A stretch of 64,000 nucleotides of DNA from Sphingopyxis sp. RIFCSPHIGHO2_12_FULL_65_19 (GCF_001830555.1 NZ_MIAM01000006.1:63685-127684), one strand, 5' to 3'; numbered from the stretch's first letter, positions 20,254-31,268 are shown. Made by a program: numbers and translations. The notes: generated from the sequence alone by a model not told the origin.

Positions 20254-21409
20254 TCACGACGGAAGAGCAGCGGGGGTTCCACCGGACAGACGACGGGCGA
20301 CAAGCGGCATGCAGAGCGGGATGGTCAGAACGCAACTGAGGAACCCCAATATGCCCAGCATCGAATAGGAACCGAAGTCGGCCACGATACCGCCAATCGG
20401 GGCGCCGATGGCAAAGGCGAAACGTTCGCAGCCGCCCCCCAATGTGCCGGCGCGGCCGGACGGGTCGATCGACGCGGCGACCCCCAGGAACACCGAATAT
20501 TGGTACATATAGAAAATCCAGTAGGTGAGAACGCCGAGGGCAAACATCACCGTTCCCGTCGCGAAACCCAGCAAAAGGCAGGAAATGCCCGTGCCGACCA
20601 GCCCGACCACCATCGACAGGATGCGCGGCGACCGGCCGCCCAGCCATGCCGCGACCCCCGTGCCCAGGATGCCGCAAAGCGCGCTGAGCGACAGGATGGT
20701 GGCGGTTGTTTCGGGCGCGATCGCCAGCCCTTTCGCGATCCGTTCGGCAAAGCTCCACAGCGCGCCCGTTCCCAGCGAATAACCCGCCCACATCAGCATG
20801 AGCGCGAGGACCGCGGGTTGGCGAAGCAGGCCGCCGGCGTGGATTGTCGGCAGGCTGGCGCGAGCCCTGAACGCCAGCATGACGGGCATGGTAATGAGGA
20901 TCGCGATCGCGACGGCGAGAAACGCCCCCATGGTGCCGAGATATATGCTCGCCATCGGCATCACAAACATCAAGGCGACGACATAGGCGACCGCGCCGCC
21001 ATTGCCTATCGCATAGACCCGGTCGGGGTTTGCGGCGGTCGAGCCGCCGGTAATGGTCGCCGCGAAGATCAGGCCATAGCCGGTCCCGGCGAGCGCCGCG
21101 AACAGCAGCAACAGGGCGAATGATCCCGGCACCAGATACATCAATATGTGCGCCGCAATCGCGAGCGCCGCGCCCGTCATCGCGACGGTGACCGAACGGG
21201 CGCGGTGGATGACGGGAGCGAGCAGGATCATCGACAAGGCCAGCGCGCCGATCTGGAAAAATCCGAAAAGCCCAGCTTCGCGCCCGTTGAGGCCCATGTC
21301 CATCAGCGCCCCAACCTGGAACGGCATGGTCGATGTGCCGATATGTGCGATGCCGTTGCCGATGACGACCGCCGCGATCAATGCCCAGCTGTCCGTCCTT
21401 CGTGCCATC
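20254..21409 (-). CDS. MFS transporter
   Basis: 12-TM-like hydrophobic protein from MARRTDSWALIAAVVIGNGIAHIGTSTMPFQVGALMD. Confidence 0.85.
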
Positions 21410-21445
21410 CTTGTTCCCTCTCGATAGCGCCGCGTCGCCGTCTGG

Positions 21446-21461
21446 AATACATCTATGTATT
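21446..21461. promoter_or_regulatory. palindromic operator 2 (MFS/TetR divergent intergenic region)
   Basis: AATACA-TCTA-TGTATT perfect palindrome arms. Confidence 0.8.
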
Positions 21462-21548
21462 GACATGTCCAGCCTCTCCGAACAACGGCCGTCCCCTTTG
21501 GTGGCGGGGCGATTGACCGCGCGCCTGTTTTTCCGGCAATGAGGCAAT

Positions 21549-22181
21549 ATGGCTGAGAGAAAATCGACAGCAGCGAAGACGGGGACGGGGACAGGGAAAA
21601 CGGGGCGCACCTGGCGGCGGACCCCACCCCCCGAACACACGCCATCGACGCAGGAGTGGATCGACACCGCGCGGCGCGCGCTGATCGACGATGGTATCGT
21701 CGGCGTGAAGATCGACCGGCTCGCCAAAATCGCGGGGGTTACCCGCGGCGGATTCTACTGGCGGTTCAAGGATCATACCGAACTTCTCGACAAGCTGCTC
21801 GAGGACTGGCGCGCCAGCAACACGCAGCCGATGCTCGACGTGCTCGCGATGCCCGGAACCGTCAGCGAACGGCTGTCCCGCCTCGCGCATCTCTACATTT
21901 CCGAACAGGGGTTCAGTCCGGCCTATGACCGGGCGGTGCGGGCGTGGGCCAATTTGTCAGCCGACGTCGAAACCGTCGTGCAAGAAGTTGACGCGATACG
22001 CATCGCCGCGATCCGCCAGGTGTTTGTCGATGGCGGTTACAGCGAGGATGATTCGATGATCCGCGCCCGCATCGTCTATTTCCACCAGGTTGGATATTAT
22101 GCGACCGGCCTCCAGGAATCGCTCGAGCAGCGGCAGGCGCTCATCCATCGTTATGTCGCGGTGTTTGCCGGGCGCGATTGA
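21549..22181 (+). CDS. TetR-family transcriptional regulator
   Basis: WIDTARRALIDDGIVGVKIDRLAKIAGVTRGGFYWRFKDHTELLDKLLEDW. Confidence 0.93.
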   Translation: MAERKSTAAKTGTGTGKTGRTWRRTPPPEHTPSTQEWIDTARRALIDDGIVGVKIDRLAKIAGVTRGGFYWRFKDHTELLDKLLEDWRASNTQPMLDVLAMPGTVSERLSRLAHLYISEQGFSPAYDRAVRAWANLSADVETVVQEVDAIRIAAIRQVFVDGGYSEDDSMIRARIVYFHQVGYYATGLQESLEQRQALIHRYVAVFAGRD

Positions 22182-22303
22182 CGCGGCCGCGCGGCCATTG
22201 GCGCGATTGCCATTCATGCCGAGCAGCCACATGCGGCCATAGGGCCGCGCCGACCGCCGTGCGCGCATTGCCCTTGACAGTCGGCGACCGCCAATGCAGT
22301 CAC

Positions 22304-22319
22304 AATACATAACTGTATT
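22304..22319. promoter_or_regulatory. palindromic operator 3 (proline iminopeptidase promoter)
   Basis: AATACA-TAAC-TGTATT. Confidence 0.8.
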
Positions 22320-22423
22320 TATGACTCGGAGGGGCGTGGCATGCGGCGGTTTGGCCTGCGGAACGGAAAGACGAATGAGCGGCGCGTGTGCCGCGCCACC
22401 GTTGCGGCGGGGATGGCGCGCCG

Positions 22424-23398
22424 ATGACGGCGCTCCGCACCCTATATCCCCCGATCGAGCCTTATGAGACCGGGCTGCTCGACGTCGGCGACGGCCACCA
22501 TGTCTATTATGAGCGCGTCGGCACGCGTGGCGGCAAGCCCGCGCTGTTCCTCCACGGCGGGCCGGGCGGCGGCATATCGCCATCGCATCGACGCCTGTTC
22601 AGCCCGGACCATTATGACGTCCTGCTGTTCGACCAGCGCGGCTGCGGACAATCGACGCCGCACGCGAGCATCGACGACAATAGCACCTGGCATCTCGTCG
22701 CCGACATCGAAAGGCTGCGGGCGCTCGTCGGGGCCGAAAAATGGCTGGTGTTCGGGGGATCGTGGGGATCGACGCTGGGCCTCGCTTACGCCCAAAAATA
22801 TCCGCAGCACGTCAGCGAACTGGTCCTGCGCGGAATCTTCATGGTGACAAAGGCCGAAATCGACTGGTTCTACCGCCATGGTGTGTCGGAAGTTTTTCCA
22901 GAAAAATTTGCGATGCTCCAGGCGCCGATCCCGGAGGCCGAACGCGGCGACCTGGTGGCGGCCTATCACCGCCGGTTGACCGGCGCCGATCCGATGGCGC
23001 GGGTCGCCGCGGCGCAGGCGTGGACGCGCTGGGAATGCGAGACGTCGACCCTGCTTCCCGACGCCGCGCTGGCCGCGCTGTGGCAGGACGAACATTATGC
23101 GCTCGCCTTTGCCCGGTTGGAAAATCACTATTTCACCCATGGCGCGTGGCTCGAGGACGGGCAATTGTTGCGCGATGCCCATCGCTTGCGCGGCATCGAC
23201 GGCGTCATCGTTCATGGGCGGTACGACCTGCCGTGCCCCGCGAAATATGCCCATGCGCTCCACCAGGCCTGGCCTGAAGCCGATTTTCACCTGATCGACG
23301 GCGCCGGCCATGCCTATTCCGAACCGGGTATTCTGGACCAGTTGATCCGGGCAACCGACCGTTTCGCCGCGCCGGTTTCGCCCGACAGCGGGTCGTAG
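22424..23398 (+). CDS. pip: prolyl aminopeptidase (proline iminopeptidase, alpha/beta hydrolase)
   Basis: MTALRTLYPPIEPYETGLLDVGDGHHVYYERVG; LFLHGGPGGGISP; VFGGSWGSTLGLAYAQKYP. Confidence 0.93.
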   Translation: MTALRTLYPPIEPYETGLLDVGDGHHVYYERVGTRGGKPALFLHGGPGGGISPSHRRLFSPDHYDVLLFDQRGCGQSTPHASIDDNSTWHLVADIERLRALVGAEKWLVFGGSWGSTLGLAYAQKYPQHVSELVLRGIFMVTKAEIDWFYRHGVSEVFPEKFAMLQAPIPEAERGDLVAAYHRRLTGADPMARVAAAQAWTRWECETSTLLPDAALAALWQDEHYALAFARLENHYFTHGAWLEDGQLLRDAHRLRGIDGVIVHGRYDLPCPAKYAHALHQAWPEADFHLIDGAGHAYSEPGILDQLIRATDRFAAPVSPDSGS

Positions 23399-23402
23399 CC
23401 GC

Positions 23403-24791
23403 GTGGCGGCGGCGTCCATCCCGTCGGGCGGGGCAGGGGAACCGGCCGGGCACAGCTTTCTAGGTCATCCCAAGGGACTGGCCTATCTGGCCTTCACCGA
23501 GACGTGGGAGCGTTTCTCCTTTTATGGCATGTCGGCGCTGCTGCTGCTCTACATGATCCAGCATTTGCTGGCGCCGGGCGTCGCCGACGGCGTCCACGGC
23601 TTCGCCGGTCTCCGTTCGGCGATCGAGTCGCTCACCGGCCCGCTGTCCAACCAGGCGTTCGCCAGCCAGATATTCAGCCTTTACACCGGGCTGGTCTATT
23701 TCACGCCGATTTTTGGCGGATTGCTGGCCGACCGGCTGCTGGGCCAGCGCCGCACGGTGGTGCTGGGCGCATTGCTGATGACGGCGGGGCATGCGTTGAT
23801 GGCCTATGAAGCGGGCTTTCTGTTCGCGCTGTCGCTGCTGATCGCGGGAACCGGGTGCCTGAAGGGCAATATCTCGGTCCAGGTCGGCCACCTCTATCGA
23901 CTCACCGACGGCGGACGCCGCACCCGCGCCTTCGCGATCTTTTCCGCCGCGATCAACGTCGGCGCCTTGCTCGGCCCGCTGGTGTGCGGCATCTTGGCGC
24001 AAAGCTATGGCTGGCATGTCGGTTTCGGCATGGCAGGCGTGCTGATGCTGGTTGCGCTGGCGACCTATATGGCGGGCTGGAAACATCTGCCGCCCGATCG
24101 CAAGCGACAGCGCGGGACCGCCGAAAGCAGCGGGCTGGCGACGGGCGATTGGCGGAACATCGCGGCGCTGCTGTTCCTCGCCGCGATCAGCATCCTGCCC
24201 TGTGCGGCCTATTTTCAGGAAATGAATGCCGGATTGCTCTTTATCGATGCGTCGGTCGATCGCAGCCTGTTCGGCTGGACGGTGCCGACCCCGTCGTTCA
24301 ACGCGCTCGACGGCCTGTTCTGCATTCTGGCGGTGCCGACACTGATCGCAGTGTGGCGTCGGCAGGCGCGGCTGGGCGGCGAAACGCCGGAGATGACCAA
24401 GATCACGATCGGATACATGATCATCGCGGGCGCGAACCTGATGATGGTCATCCCCGCCGGATGGGCGGATCGGGGCGAGGTTGTGGGCGCGATCTGGCCG
24501 GTCCTGCTTTATGCGTTGAACGCGCTCGGCTTTACCTTCTATTGGCCGACGCTGCTCGCGCTGTTCGCCCGCGCCGCACCGGCACAGGTCAATTCGACGA
24601 TGATGGGGGCGGTGTTCCTGTCGGTCTTCCTCGGCAATCTGCTCGTCGGCCATGTTGCGACCTGGTGGGAGGCGATGAGCCACGCGAGTTTCTTTGCGTT
24701 GCACGCTGCGTTCGCCGCTGCCGCCATGGTGGTGATGCTGTTCGTCCGACGGCCGTTGCAGCGGATGCTCCTCGACGAAATCGACCAATAG
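23403..24791 (+). CDS. POT/PTR2-family peptide:proton symporter
   Basis: GHPKGLAYLAFTETWERFSFYGMSALLLLYM (ExxERFxYY-like motif), FTPIFGGLLADRLLGQRRTVVLGALLM, GCLKGNISVQVGHLY. Confidence 0.93.
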   Translation: MAAASIPSGGAGEPAGHSFLGHPKGLAYLAFTETWERFSFYGMSALLLLYMIQHLLAPGVADGVHGFAGLRSAIESLTGPLSNQAFASQIFSLYTGLVYFTPIFGGLLADRLLGQRRTVVLGALLMTAGHALMAYEAGFLFALSLLIAGTGCLKGNISVQVGHLYRLTDGGRRTRAFAIFSAAINVGALLGPLVCGILAQSYGWHVGFGMAGVLMLVALATYMAGWKHLPPDRKRQRGTAESSGLATGDWRNIAALLFLAAISILPCAAYFQEMNAGLLFIDASVDRSLFGWTVPTPSFNALDGLFCILAVPTLIAVWRRQARLGGETPEMTKITIGYMIIAGANLMMVIPAGWADRGEVVGAIWPVLLYALNALGFTFYWPTLLALFARAAPAQVNSTMMGAVFLSVFLGNLLVGHVATWWEAMSHASFFALHAAFAAAAMVVMLFVRRPLQRMLLDEIDQ

Positions 24792-24947
24792 ATTTTGTTT
24801 GCTTTTCGGCTCTGTCGCCGCGCCGCGCGGCCGGGCGACCGACGGGTTCGCGGCCTGTGCGGGGCACGCCGCCGATTGTCGGGCGCGCCGCGAAACCGCG
24901 CCATCACGCCCCGGAGCAAGACGAAAAAACCCGTGACAGTTTGTTGA

Positions 24948-24965
24948 CAATACATTGATGTATTG
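24948..24965. promoter_or_regulatory. palindromic operator 4 (upstream of TonB receptor operon)
   Basis: CAATACA-TTGA-TGTATTG, perfect 7-bp arms; overlaps a TTGACA at 24944-24949. Confidence 0.8.
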
Positions 24966-25218
24966 TAAAACGAATCAGGTTGGAGTGCGAGGGGAATCAA
25001 AGGGAGCCGGAAGGAGGCGCCGGACGCGAAATGTCGTCGGCGTCCCATGTCTGGACGGCAGGAAGATCGGGACGGGTTTTGCGCGGCGCGCTTTTCCCGG
25101 TGCATCCGCGGTGGCGTGTCTGCGCACCCCGGTTCGAGGCCACGCGGCCTGGCACGGTGATGACTATACCATTGTTATTTAATTACAATATCGGTTTCGT
25201 CCATTAGAGGAGGGTCAT

Positions 25219-27621
25219 GTGGCACGTAGGGGGATAACGGCGACTTTGGTCGCGAGCGTTTCGACATTGATGTTCGGCGCGGGGGCCGGGGCCCAAGAGG
25301 CGGGCGTCGCGGCGAGCGAGGCCGACGAGATCGTCGTCACCGCCCGGTTTCGCGAGGAATCGATTCAGGATATCGGCGGCAGCATCGCGGCGCTCGATGG
25401 CGAGGAGCTGCAACGATCGGGGATCGTCGATTTCGAGGATCTGGCGAACCGCGTCGCGGGTGTCGAATTGCTCGATCGCGGGCCCAACACGAATGAAATC
25501 AACATTCGCGGCGTGACCAACAGCACCCAGGTTTCGGGCAACGCGCTCCAGCCGCTCGTTTCGATCCTTGTCGACGACATCTCGGTGGCGTCGTCGTCCG
25601 CATCGCAGCGCGACTTCAACTTTTTCGATTTCGACCGGGTCGAAGTCCTGCGCGGTCCGCAGCCGACCTATTTCGGCGAAGGCGCGATGGGCGGGGTGAT
25701 CCGCTATTTTTCGGCCGACCCCGACCTCGACAGCGGAAAGACGGTCGAAGGCACCTGGAGCGGCGGCGTCAGCGCGACCAACAACGGCGGTTTCAACTAT
25801 CGGGTCGAAAACGCGACGAGCCTGATCCTTGTCCCCGAAAAGCTCGGCATCCGGATGGTCGGTTTCTATCGCAAGGACGATGGCTACATCGACAATCCGG
25901 GCCTCAACAAGAATAATATGAATGATTTTGAATCCTATGGCGGGCGCGCGATCATCGTGGCCCGGCCGACGGAAAATCTGACCCTGCGCCTGGCGGCGCA
26001 TGTCGGGCGCGACGACATCGGCGAGCTTAATTTCATCGAACCGACGACCATCGGCGACAGCGTCGGCACCGAAGACCTGATCGCGCCGTCGTTGAGCCTG
26101 ATCGACGGTTTGAACCAGGACGACTTCGAGCTTTATAGCGGCAAAATCTCGTACAATTCGGGGCCGATCACGATCGAGTCCATCACCGGCCTGTACAAGC
26201 GTCGGCGTGAAGCGGAAACGTTCAGCTCGGCCTATACCTATGGGTTCGAGGGTTTCTTCAACGCTTTCCCGCCGTTCGATACCGCCAGCAACCTCCTGTC
26301 GTCCGACCTGACCGCGATCGCGCAGACGCGCGGCAAGGAACGCAGCGTGTCGCAGGAGTTTCGTTTCGTTTCGGACTTCGACTCGCCGCTCAACGTCACC
26401 GCAGGCGGCTTTTTCCAGGATACGAAGTCGACCTCGACCGCGCTGGTGACCGGCGACGGCTATGCCAATATCACCGATACGGGGTCGACAGAGATCGAAC
26501 GCAGCACGACGCGGATCGATACCCGGCAATTCTCCGGCTTCGTCGAACTGAGCTATGACGTGACGGACCGGCTGCGGCTTTTTGCCGGCGCGCGCTACGT
26601 CAACGAAAAGGTGACATCGACGCTGGTCGAATCCTTTGTCATCGGCATCTTCTCCCCGATCTTCACCGATCCCAGCGATATTTTTGCGCCAATCTATTTC
26701 CCGGTGCCGAACGATGTTGAGGCGCTGAACGCGCCGGGCGGGCCGGGGACGAGTTTCGACTTCAAACTCAATACCTTCCTGCCGCGCGTGGCGTTTGAAT
26801 ATGACATCAGCGACGATGTGATGCTGTATGGCACGCTGGCGCGCGGTGTGCGCAACGGCGGGCTCAACAGTCCCTTCTCGGCGCTGGGTTTCGGGCCGGT
26901 GGGATCACCCGAGTTCGAGGATGCGCTGACCTATGGATCGGACGACATCGTCACGGGTGAAATCGGGGTCAAGTCGCGGTTGATGGATGACAAGCTGACG
27001 TTGAACCTTGCCGGTTTCTATTCGGATTTCGACAATCCGCAGATTGGGATCAGCAACCCCGGCGCGCTCACTGCCAACGGACCGCAGCTTCGCATCTATG
27101 GGCTGGAAGTCGAGAGCGTCTACAAGGCCAGCAGCAATGTCTCGCTCTTTTTCAGCGGCAATCTGACCGAAGCCGAATATACCAAGGGCATGTCGGTGTT
27201 TGCCGTCGCCGGGGCACCGGCGGATTATCAGGATCTTGCCAAGGGGAACCGGCCGCCGAACGTTCCGAGCCTGTCCTTTTCGACCGGCGCGGATCTTCGC
27301 TACCCGCTGGGCAGCGACGACCTGGAACTGACCGGACAGATTGCCTTCCAATATATTGGCGAGCGCGAAACGTTTCCGCAGAATTTCGCGACGGGCAAAT
27401 TGGGCAGCATGGAAATGCTGAACCTGCGCGTCGGGCTGGAACGCGAATGGTGGTCGCTGACGGCCTATATGACGAACGTGCTCAACGATCTGGAATTGCA
27501 GGCGACGACCATCCCGACCAGTTCGGCGCGATTGGTCAACGGCGTGCTCGACGGACCGTTGTCGTCGGCCTTCATCAATCGTCCGCGGACGACGGGCCTG
27601 ACATTGACTGTTCGTTACTAA
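25219..27621 (+). CDS. TonB-dependent outer-membrane receptor
   Basis: ADEIVVTARFREESIQDIGGSIAALDGEELQRSGIVDFEDLANRVAGVELLDRG; C-terminal TTGLTLTVRY. Confidence 0.92.
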   Translation: MARRGITATLVASVSTLMFGAGAGAQEAGVAASEADEIVVTARFREESIQDIGGSIAALDGEELQRSGIVDFEDLANRVAGVELLDRGPNTNEINIRGVTNSTQVSGNALQPLVSILVDDISVASSSASQRDFNFFDFDRVEVLRGPQPTYFGEGAMGGVIRYFSADPDLDSGKTVEGTWSGGVSATNNGGFNYRVENATSLILVPEKLGIRMVGFYRKDDGYIDNPGLNKNNMNDFESYGGRAIIVARPTENLTLRLAAHVGRDDIGELNFIEPTTIGDSVGTEDLIAPSLSLIDGLNQDDFELYSGKISYNSGPITIESITGLYKRRREAETFSSAYTYGFEGFFNAFPPFDTASNLLSSDLTAIAQTRGKERSVSQEFRFVSDFDSPLNVTAGGFFQDTKSTSTALVTGDGYANITDTGSTEIERSTTRIDTRQFSGFVELSYDVTDRLRLFAGARYVNEKVTSTLVESFVIGIFSPIFTDPSDIFAPIYFPVPNDVEALNAPGGPGTSFDFKLNTFLPRVAFEYDISDDVMLYGTLARGVRNGGLNSPFSALGFGPVGSPEFEDALTYGSDDIVTGEIGVKSRLMDDKLTLNLAGFYSDFDNPQIGISNPGALTANGPQLRIYGLEVESVYKASSNVSLFFSGNLTEAEYTKGMSVFAVAGAPADYQDLAKGNRPPNVPSLSFSTGADLRYPLGSDDLELTGQIAFQYIGERETFPQNFATGKLGSMEMLNLRVGLEREWWSLTAYMTNVLNDLELQATTIPTSSARLVNGVLDGPLSSAFINRPRTTGLTLTVRY

Positions 27622-27692
27622 TGATGTCCCAGATGGCGGCGGTTCGTTCTCGCAACGGATCGCCGTCACCACGTCGCTATCCAGGAAATTCG

Positions 27693-30119
27693 ATGATCGA
27701 CGCTTATGTTCGACGCCTGTTGGCGGCAGCACTGCTGGTTCTGGGGGCCACATCGGCCAGCGCGTCGCCGGGCCAGGCGGACCAACAGGACGGCGCACTG
27801 ACGCGCGCCGACGTCGAACGAGCCGCCGCTTTCTATCCGGCAAATGTCCGCAAGCTCGTGCGCAACGCTGCGCCAGTGCCCAACTGGATCGCGGGCAGCG
27901 ATCGCTTCTGGTATCGGCATGAAATCGACGGCGGCTTCCGCTTCCTGACCGTCGACGCCGCGACGGGGCGTGCCGAACCCTCGTTCGACCACAAGGCCGT
28001 CGCGGCGATGCTGTCGCGCGCATTGGGCAAGGAGGTGTCTCCCACCCAATTGCCGTTCGGGTCGATCACTTATTCGCAGGATATGCGGGACATTTCCTTT
28101 GCGGCCGGGGACCGATCGTTCCAATGCGACCGGGCCGGGACGCGGTGCAAGGATATGGCGGCGATCGCGCCCGACCCCGCCATCGTCGCGTCGCCCGACG
28201 GCAAGCGCGCGCTGTTCACGCGCGACAGCAACTTGTGGCTTCGCGATATGGCGACGGGCGCGGAACGGCCGCTGACCACCGATGGCACCGCAGAGTTCCC
28301 CTATCAATATACCGCGTTCAAGACGACCTATGTCGAGGAACGGCGCGGACAGGCCAAACCGACCTATGCGGGTGCGACCTGGTCGCCCGATGGCCGCTAT
28401 GTGCTCGCGATCCGCACGGACCGCCGCGGCGTGAAGACCGCACCCTATGTGGTCGAATATCTTCCCCCGGATTCGCCGCGCCCGATCGCGCACCAGATCG
28501 CGATGCCGACCCCCGCCGACGCGCCCGAAACCCCCTATGCGCTGGTCCTGATCGACCTTCACGACGGTGGGATCGTGCCGGTCGATGGCGGTGCGCTGGG
28601 GTTCAACGACTATGCGCCCTATTGGGCGATCGTCGGCGAACCGGGTTGGGACATAGCGGACGGCGCATTATATCTGGCGACATCGACCCGCGATTCGCGC
28701 GCGCTCGGCCTGGTGGCGATCAACCTCGACGACGGGACCAGTCGCACGGTGCTGGAGGAACGCGCCGACCAGTTCCTCAACCTCAACCCCTTCGACTATC
28801 ACGTCCCCAACATACGCCTGCTGGCGGCGCGCGACGAGATATTGTGGTGGTCGCAGCGCAGCGGCTGGGGGCATCTCTATCGCTATGACGCCCGGACAGG
28901 GGCGCTCAAGAATGCGGTGACGAGGGGCGACTGGGCGGTATTCGACATCGTCCGCGTCGATGAGGCGGCAGGGTTCGTCTATTTCACGGCGGGCGGGAAA
29001 GAGGCCGGGCGGAACCCCTATTACCGCCATCTTTATCGCGCCGACCTTCGCGGGGGTGATCCGAAGCTGCTGACCCCCGAGGATGCCGATCATTCCTACA
29101 CCAACTTCCCGGCGCGGGGGCTAAACGGCCATTGGGATACGCCGGTGGAGCGGTTTTCGCCCAGCGGCCGCTATTTCGTCGACTCGCATTCGACGATCGC
29201 GACGCCGCCGACCACGCTGGTCCGCCGGTCCGACGGGACATTGGTCGCGAAACTTGTCGACGCCGACGCCAGCGCGTTGCGCGCAACCGGCTGGACCCCG
29301 CCCGAACGGCTTGTCGCGAAAAGCGCCGACGGGACGCACGACATCTATGGCGTGCTCATCAAGCCGACGAATTTCGACGCGCGCAAACGCTATCCGGTGA
29401 TCGAGCAAATCTATGCCGGCCCGCAGGTGTCCTTCGCGCCGCAGGGGTTCACCGACGCGATCGGCGCGCGCGCGGCCTATATGCAGGCGCTGGCGGAACT
29501 GGGCTTCGTCATCGTCGTTCAGGACGGGCGCGGGACGCCCCGGCGGTCGCGCGACTTTCACATGGCGCCGATGCAGGACGAGGATTCGATCGCGCTGGCC
29601 GATCATGTCGCGGGCATTCGGGCGGCGGCGGCCAGCCGCCCCTATATGGACCTGGACCGGGTCGGCATTACCGGCATTTCTTTCGGCGGCTATGCGTCGG
29701 CGCGCGCGATGCTGCTCTTCCCCGAATTTTACAAGGCCGGGGTCTCGATCGCCGGACCGCACGATTACCGCACGATGATTTCGTCGATCTCGCTCGAGCG
29801 TTTCTTTGGCGTGCCGGGCGAAAAGGGCGCGAAGGATGACAGCTATACGCGGGTCGACAACCTGCACCTTGCCGATCGCCTGACCGGCAAGCTGATGCTC
29901 GTCGCGGGCGACATCGACCAGAATGTGCCGTTCAACCAGACGGTCGCATTATCCGACGCGCTGATCAGGGCGGGCAAGGAATTCGACCTGGTTCTGGTGC
30001 CCAATGCCGCGCATGACGTCGGTTATCACCCCTATGTCGCGCGGCGGCTGGCGGGATATTTCCTGCGCCATTTGAGGGGCCAGGAACCGCCTGTCCCGTT
30101 CGCGCAGCCGTTGAAATAA
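27693..30119 (+). CDS. S9-family (DPP-IV/prolyl oligopeptidase-like) peptidase, exported
   Basis: MIDAYVRRLLAAALLVLGATSASA signal; GVGITGISFGGYASARAML-type nucleophile region (GISFGGYAS); C-terminal VLVPNAAHDVGYHPY. Confidence 0.9.
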   Translation: MIDAYVRRLLAAALLVLGATSASASPGQADQQDGALTRADVERAAAFYPANVRKLVRNAAPVPNWIAGSDRFWYRHEIDGGFRFLTVDAATGRAEPSFDHKAVAAMLSRALGKEVSPTQLPFGSITYSQDMRDISFAAGDRSFQCDRAGTRCKDMAAIAPDPAIVASPDGKRALFTRDSNLWLRDMATGAERPLTTDGTAEFPYQYTAFKTTYVEERRGQAKPTYAGATWSPDGRYVLAIRTDRRGVKTAPYVVEYLPPDSPRPIAHQIAMPTPADAPETPYALVLIDLHDGGIVPVDGGALGFNDYAPYWAIVGEPGWDIADGALYLATSTRDSRALGLVAINLDDGTSRTVLEERADQFLNLNPFDYHVPNIRLLAARDEILWWSQRSGWGHLYRYDARTGALKNAVTRGDWAVFDIVRVDEAAGFVYFTAGGKEAGRNPYYRHLYRADLRGGDPKLLTPEDADHSYTNFPARGLNGHWDTPVERFSPSGRYFVDSHSTIATPPTTLVRRSDGTLVAKLVDADASALRATGWTPPERLVAKSADGTHDIYGVLIKPTNFDARKRYPVIEQIYAGPQVSFAPQGFTDAIGARAAYMQALAELGFVIVVQDGRGTPRRSRDFHMAPMQDEDSIALADHVAGIRAAAASRPYMDLDRVGITGISFGGYASARAMLLFPEFYKAGVSIAGPHDYRTMISSISLERFFGVPGEKGAKDDSYTRVDNLHLADRLTGKLMLVAGDIDQNVPFNQTVALSDALIRAGKEFDLVLVPNAAHDVGYHPYVARRLAGYFLRHLRGQEPPVPFAQPLK

Positions 30120-30140
30120 ATGTTGCCTGGTGGAGATGGA

Positions 30141-31268
30141 ATGATGACGACCGACATGAACCGCCGCGGCCTGATGAAGCTTGCCGGTGGCGGCCTTTTT
30201 GCAGCGACGGCGGGCGCGGGAAGCGCGGCATCGGCAGCATCCGCCGCGCCGGCAAAGCCATCGCCCGGCGTGACGCCCATCGTCGTCGACGGATGCAGCC
30301 CCTCGGCACCGACCGCCGAATATCTGGCGCTGCTGCGCAAGGGCGGCGTCGATAGCTGGAGCGTCAGCATGTTGCCCACGCTCCTCCAGATGTCGGCGCT
30401 GCTCGAGTTCGTCGACCTGCATTCCAAGGAAGTCGCCATCGCAAAGAGCGCCGCCGACATTCGGCGCCTGAAGCAGGAGGGCAGGATATCGCTCACCATC
30501 GGTTGGCAGGAAGCTGACCTGTTCGCGATGAAGGGCGAAAGCGACTGGTGGTCCAAACCGCCAAAAACCACGATGCGGCTTTTCTACGAAGCGGGGCTGC
30601 GCGTCGTGGGCCTTGTCTATAACCTCACCAACGCCTTTGCCGGGGGCTGCCTGGACCCGAAGGTCGGTTTGACGAAGGCGGGCCGCGCGGTCGTCGCCGA
30701 CATGCAGTCGATGGGCATCCTGGTCGATGTCGGCGGGCATATGGGCGAGCAATCGAGCCTCGACATCATCGCGATGGCCGAGCGCCCGATCGTGTGTACG
30801 CATTCCAACGTCGCCGCGCTCAACCCCAACCCGCGCAATACGTCCGACCGGGTCATCGAGGGCATCGCGCGGACCGGCGGCCTGTTTGGCGTCAGCGCGA
30901 TCGACCCGTTCATGAGCTGGAGCGGCAACGATGTCGGCAAACGGCAGCAGCCGCAAAAACGTGCGGACGTAAAACGTTACGTCGACGAACTCGACTATCT
31001 GAAAAGGCTCGTCGGCGTCGACCATATCGGCATCGGCGGCGACTTCACCGTTGGCTCGACCTCGTCGATCTATCCCGACGAGTCCTTCGCCTTTCCGCCC
31101 GAAATGACCTATGTTCAGGACCCGATCCAATATGCGAACGGCTTTGAGGATATTTCAAAGCTGCCCGCGGTTCGTGCCGAGATGGTACGCCGCGGCTGGC
31201 GCACCGACGAGATCGACAAGGTCATGGGAGAAAACTGGATGCGCGTTTATGCGGCGAGCATCGGTTAG
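30141..31268 (+). CDS. M19 (renal-type) membrane dipeptidase, Tat-type signal
   Basis: MNRRGLMKLAGGGLFAATAGA; IGWQEADLF, LVYNLTNAFAGGC, ILVDVGGHMGEQSSLDIIAMAERPIVCTHSN, VDHIGIGGDF. Confidence 0.88.
   Translation: MMTTDMNRRGLMKLAGGGLFAATAGAGSAASAASAAPAKPSPGVTPIVVDGCSPSAPTAEYLALLRKGGVDSWSVSMLPTLLQMSALLEFVDLHSKEVAIAKSAADIRRLKQEGRISLTIGWQEADLFAMKGESDWWSKPPKTTMRLFYEAGLRVVGLVYNLTNAFAGGCLDPKVGLTKAGRAVVADMQSMGILVDVGGHMGEQSSLDIIAMAERPIVCTHSNVAALNPNPRNTSDRVIEGIARTGGLFGVSAIDPFMSWSGNDVGKRQQPQKRADVKRYVDELDYLKRLVGVDHIGIGGDFTVGSTSSIYPDESFAFPPEMTYVQDPIQYANGFEDISKLPAVRAEMVRRGWRTDEIDKVMGENWMRVYAASIG

Noticed and set aside
602-24791. Microcystin-degradation (mlrABCD) cluster, given a beta-lactamase-like serine hydrolase and a peptide transporter
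   Set aside because: No MlrA-like membrane protease or MlrC-like metallopeptidase is visible, and the candidate MlrB/MlrD-like genes are ~21 kb apart in different clusters. Only retained as a loose substrate idea.
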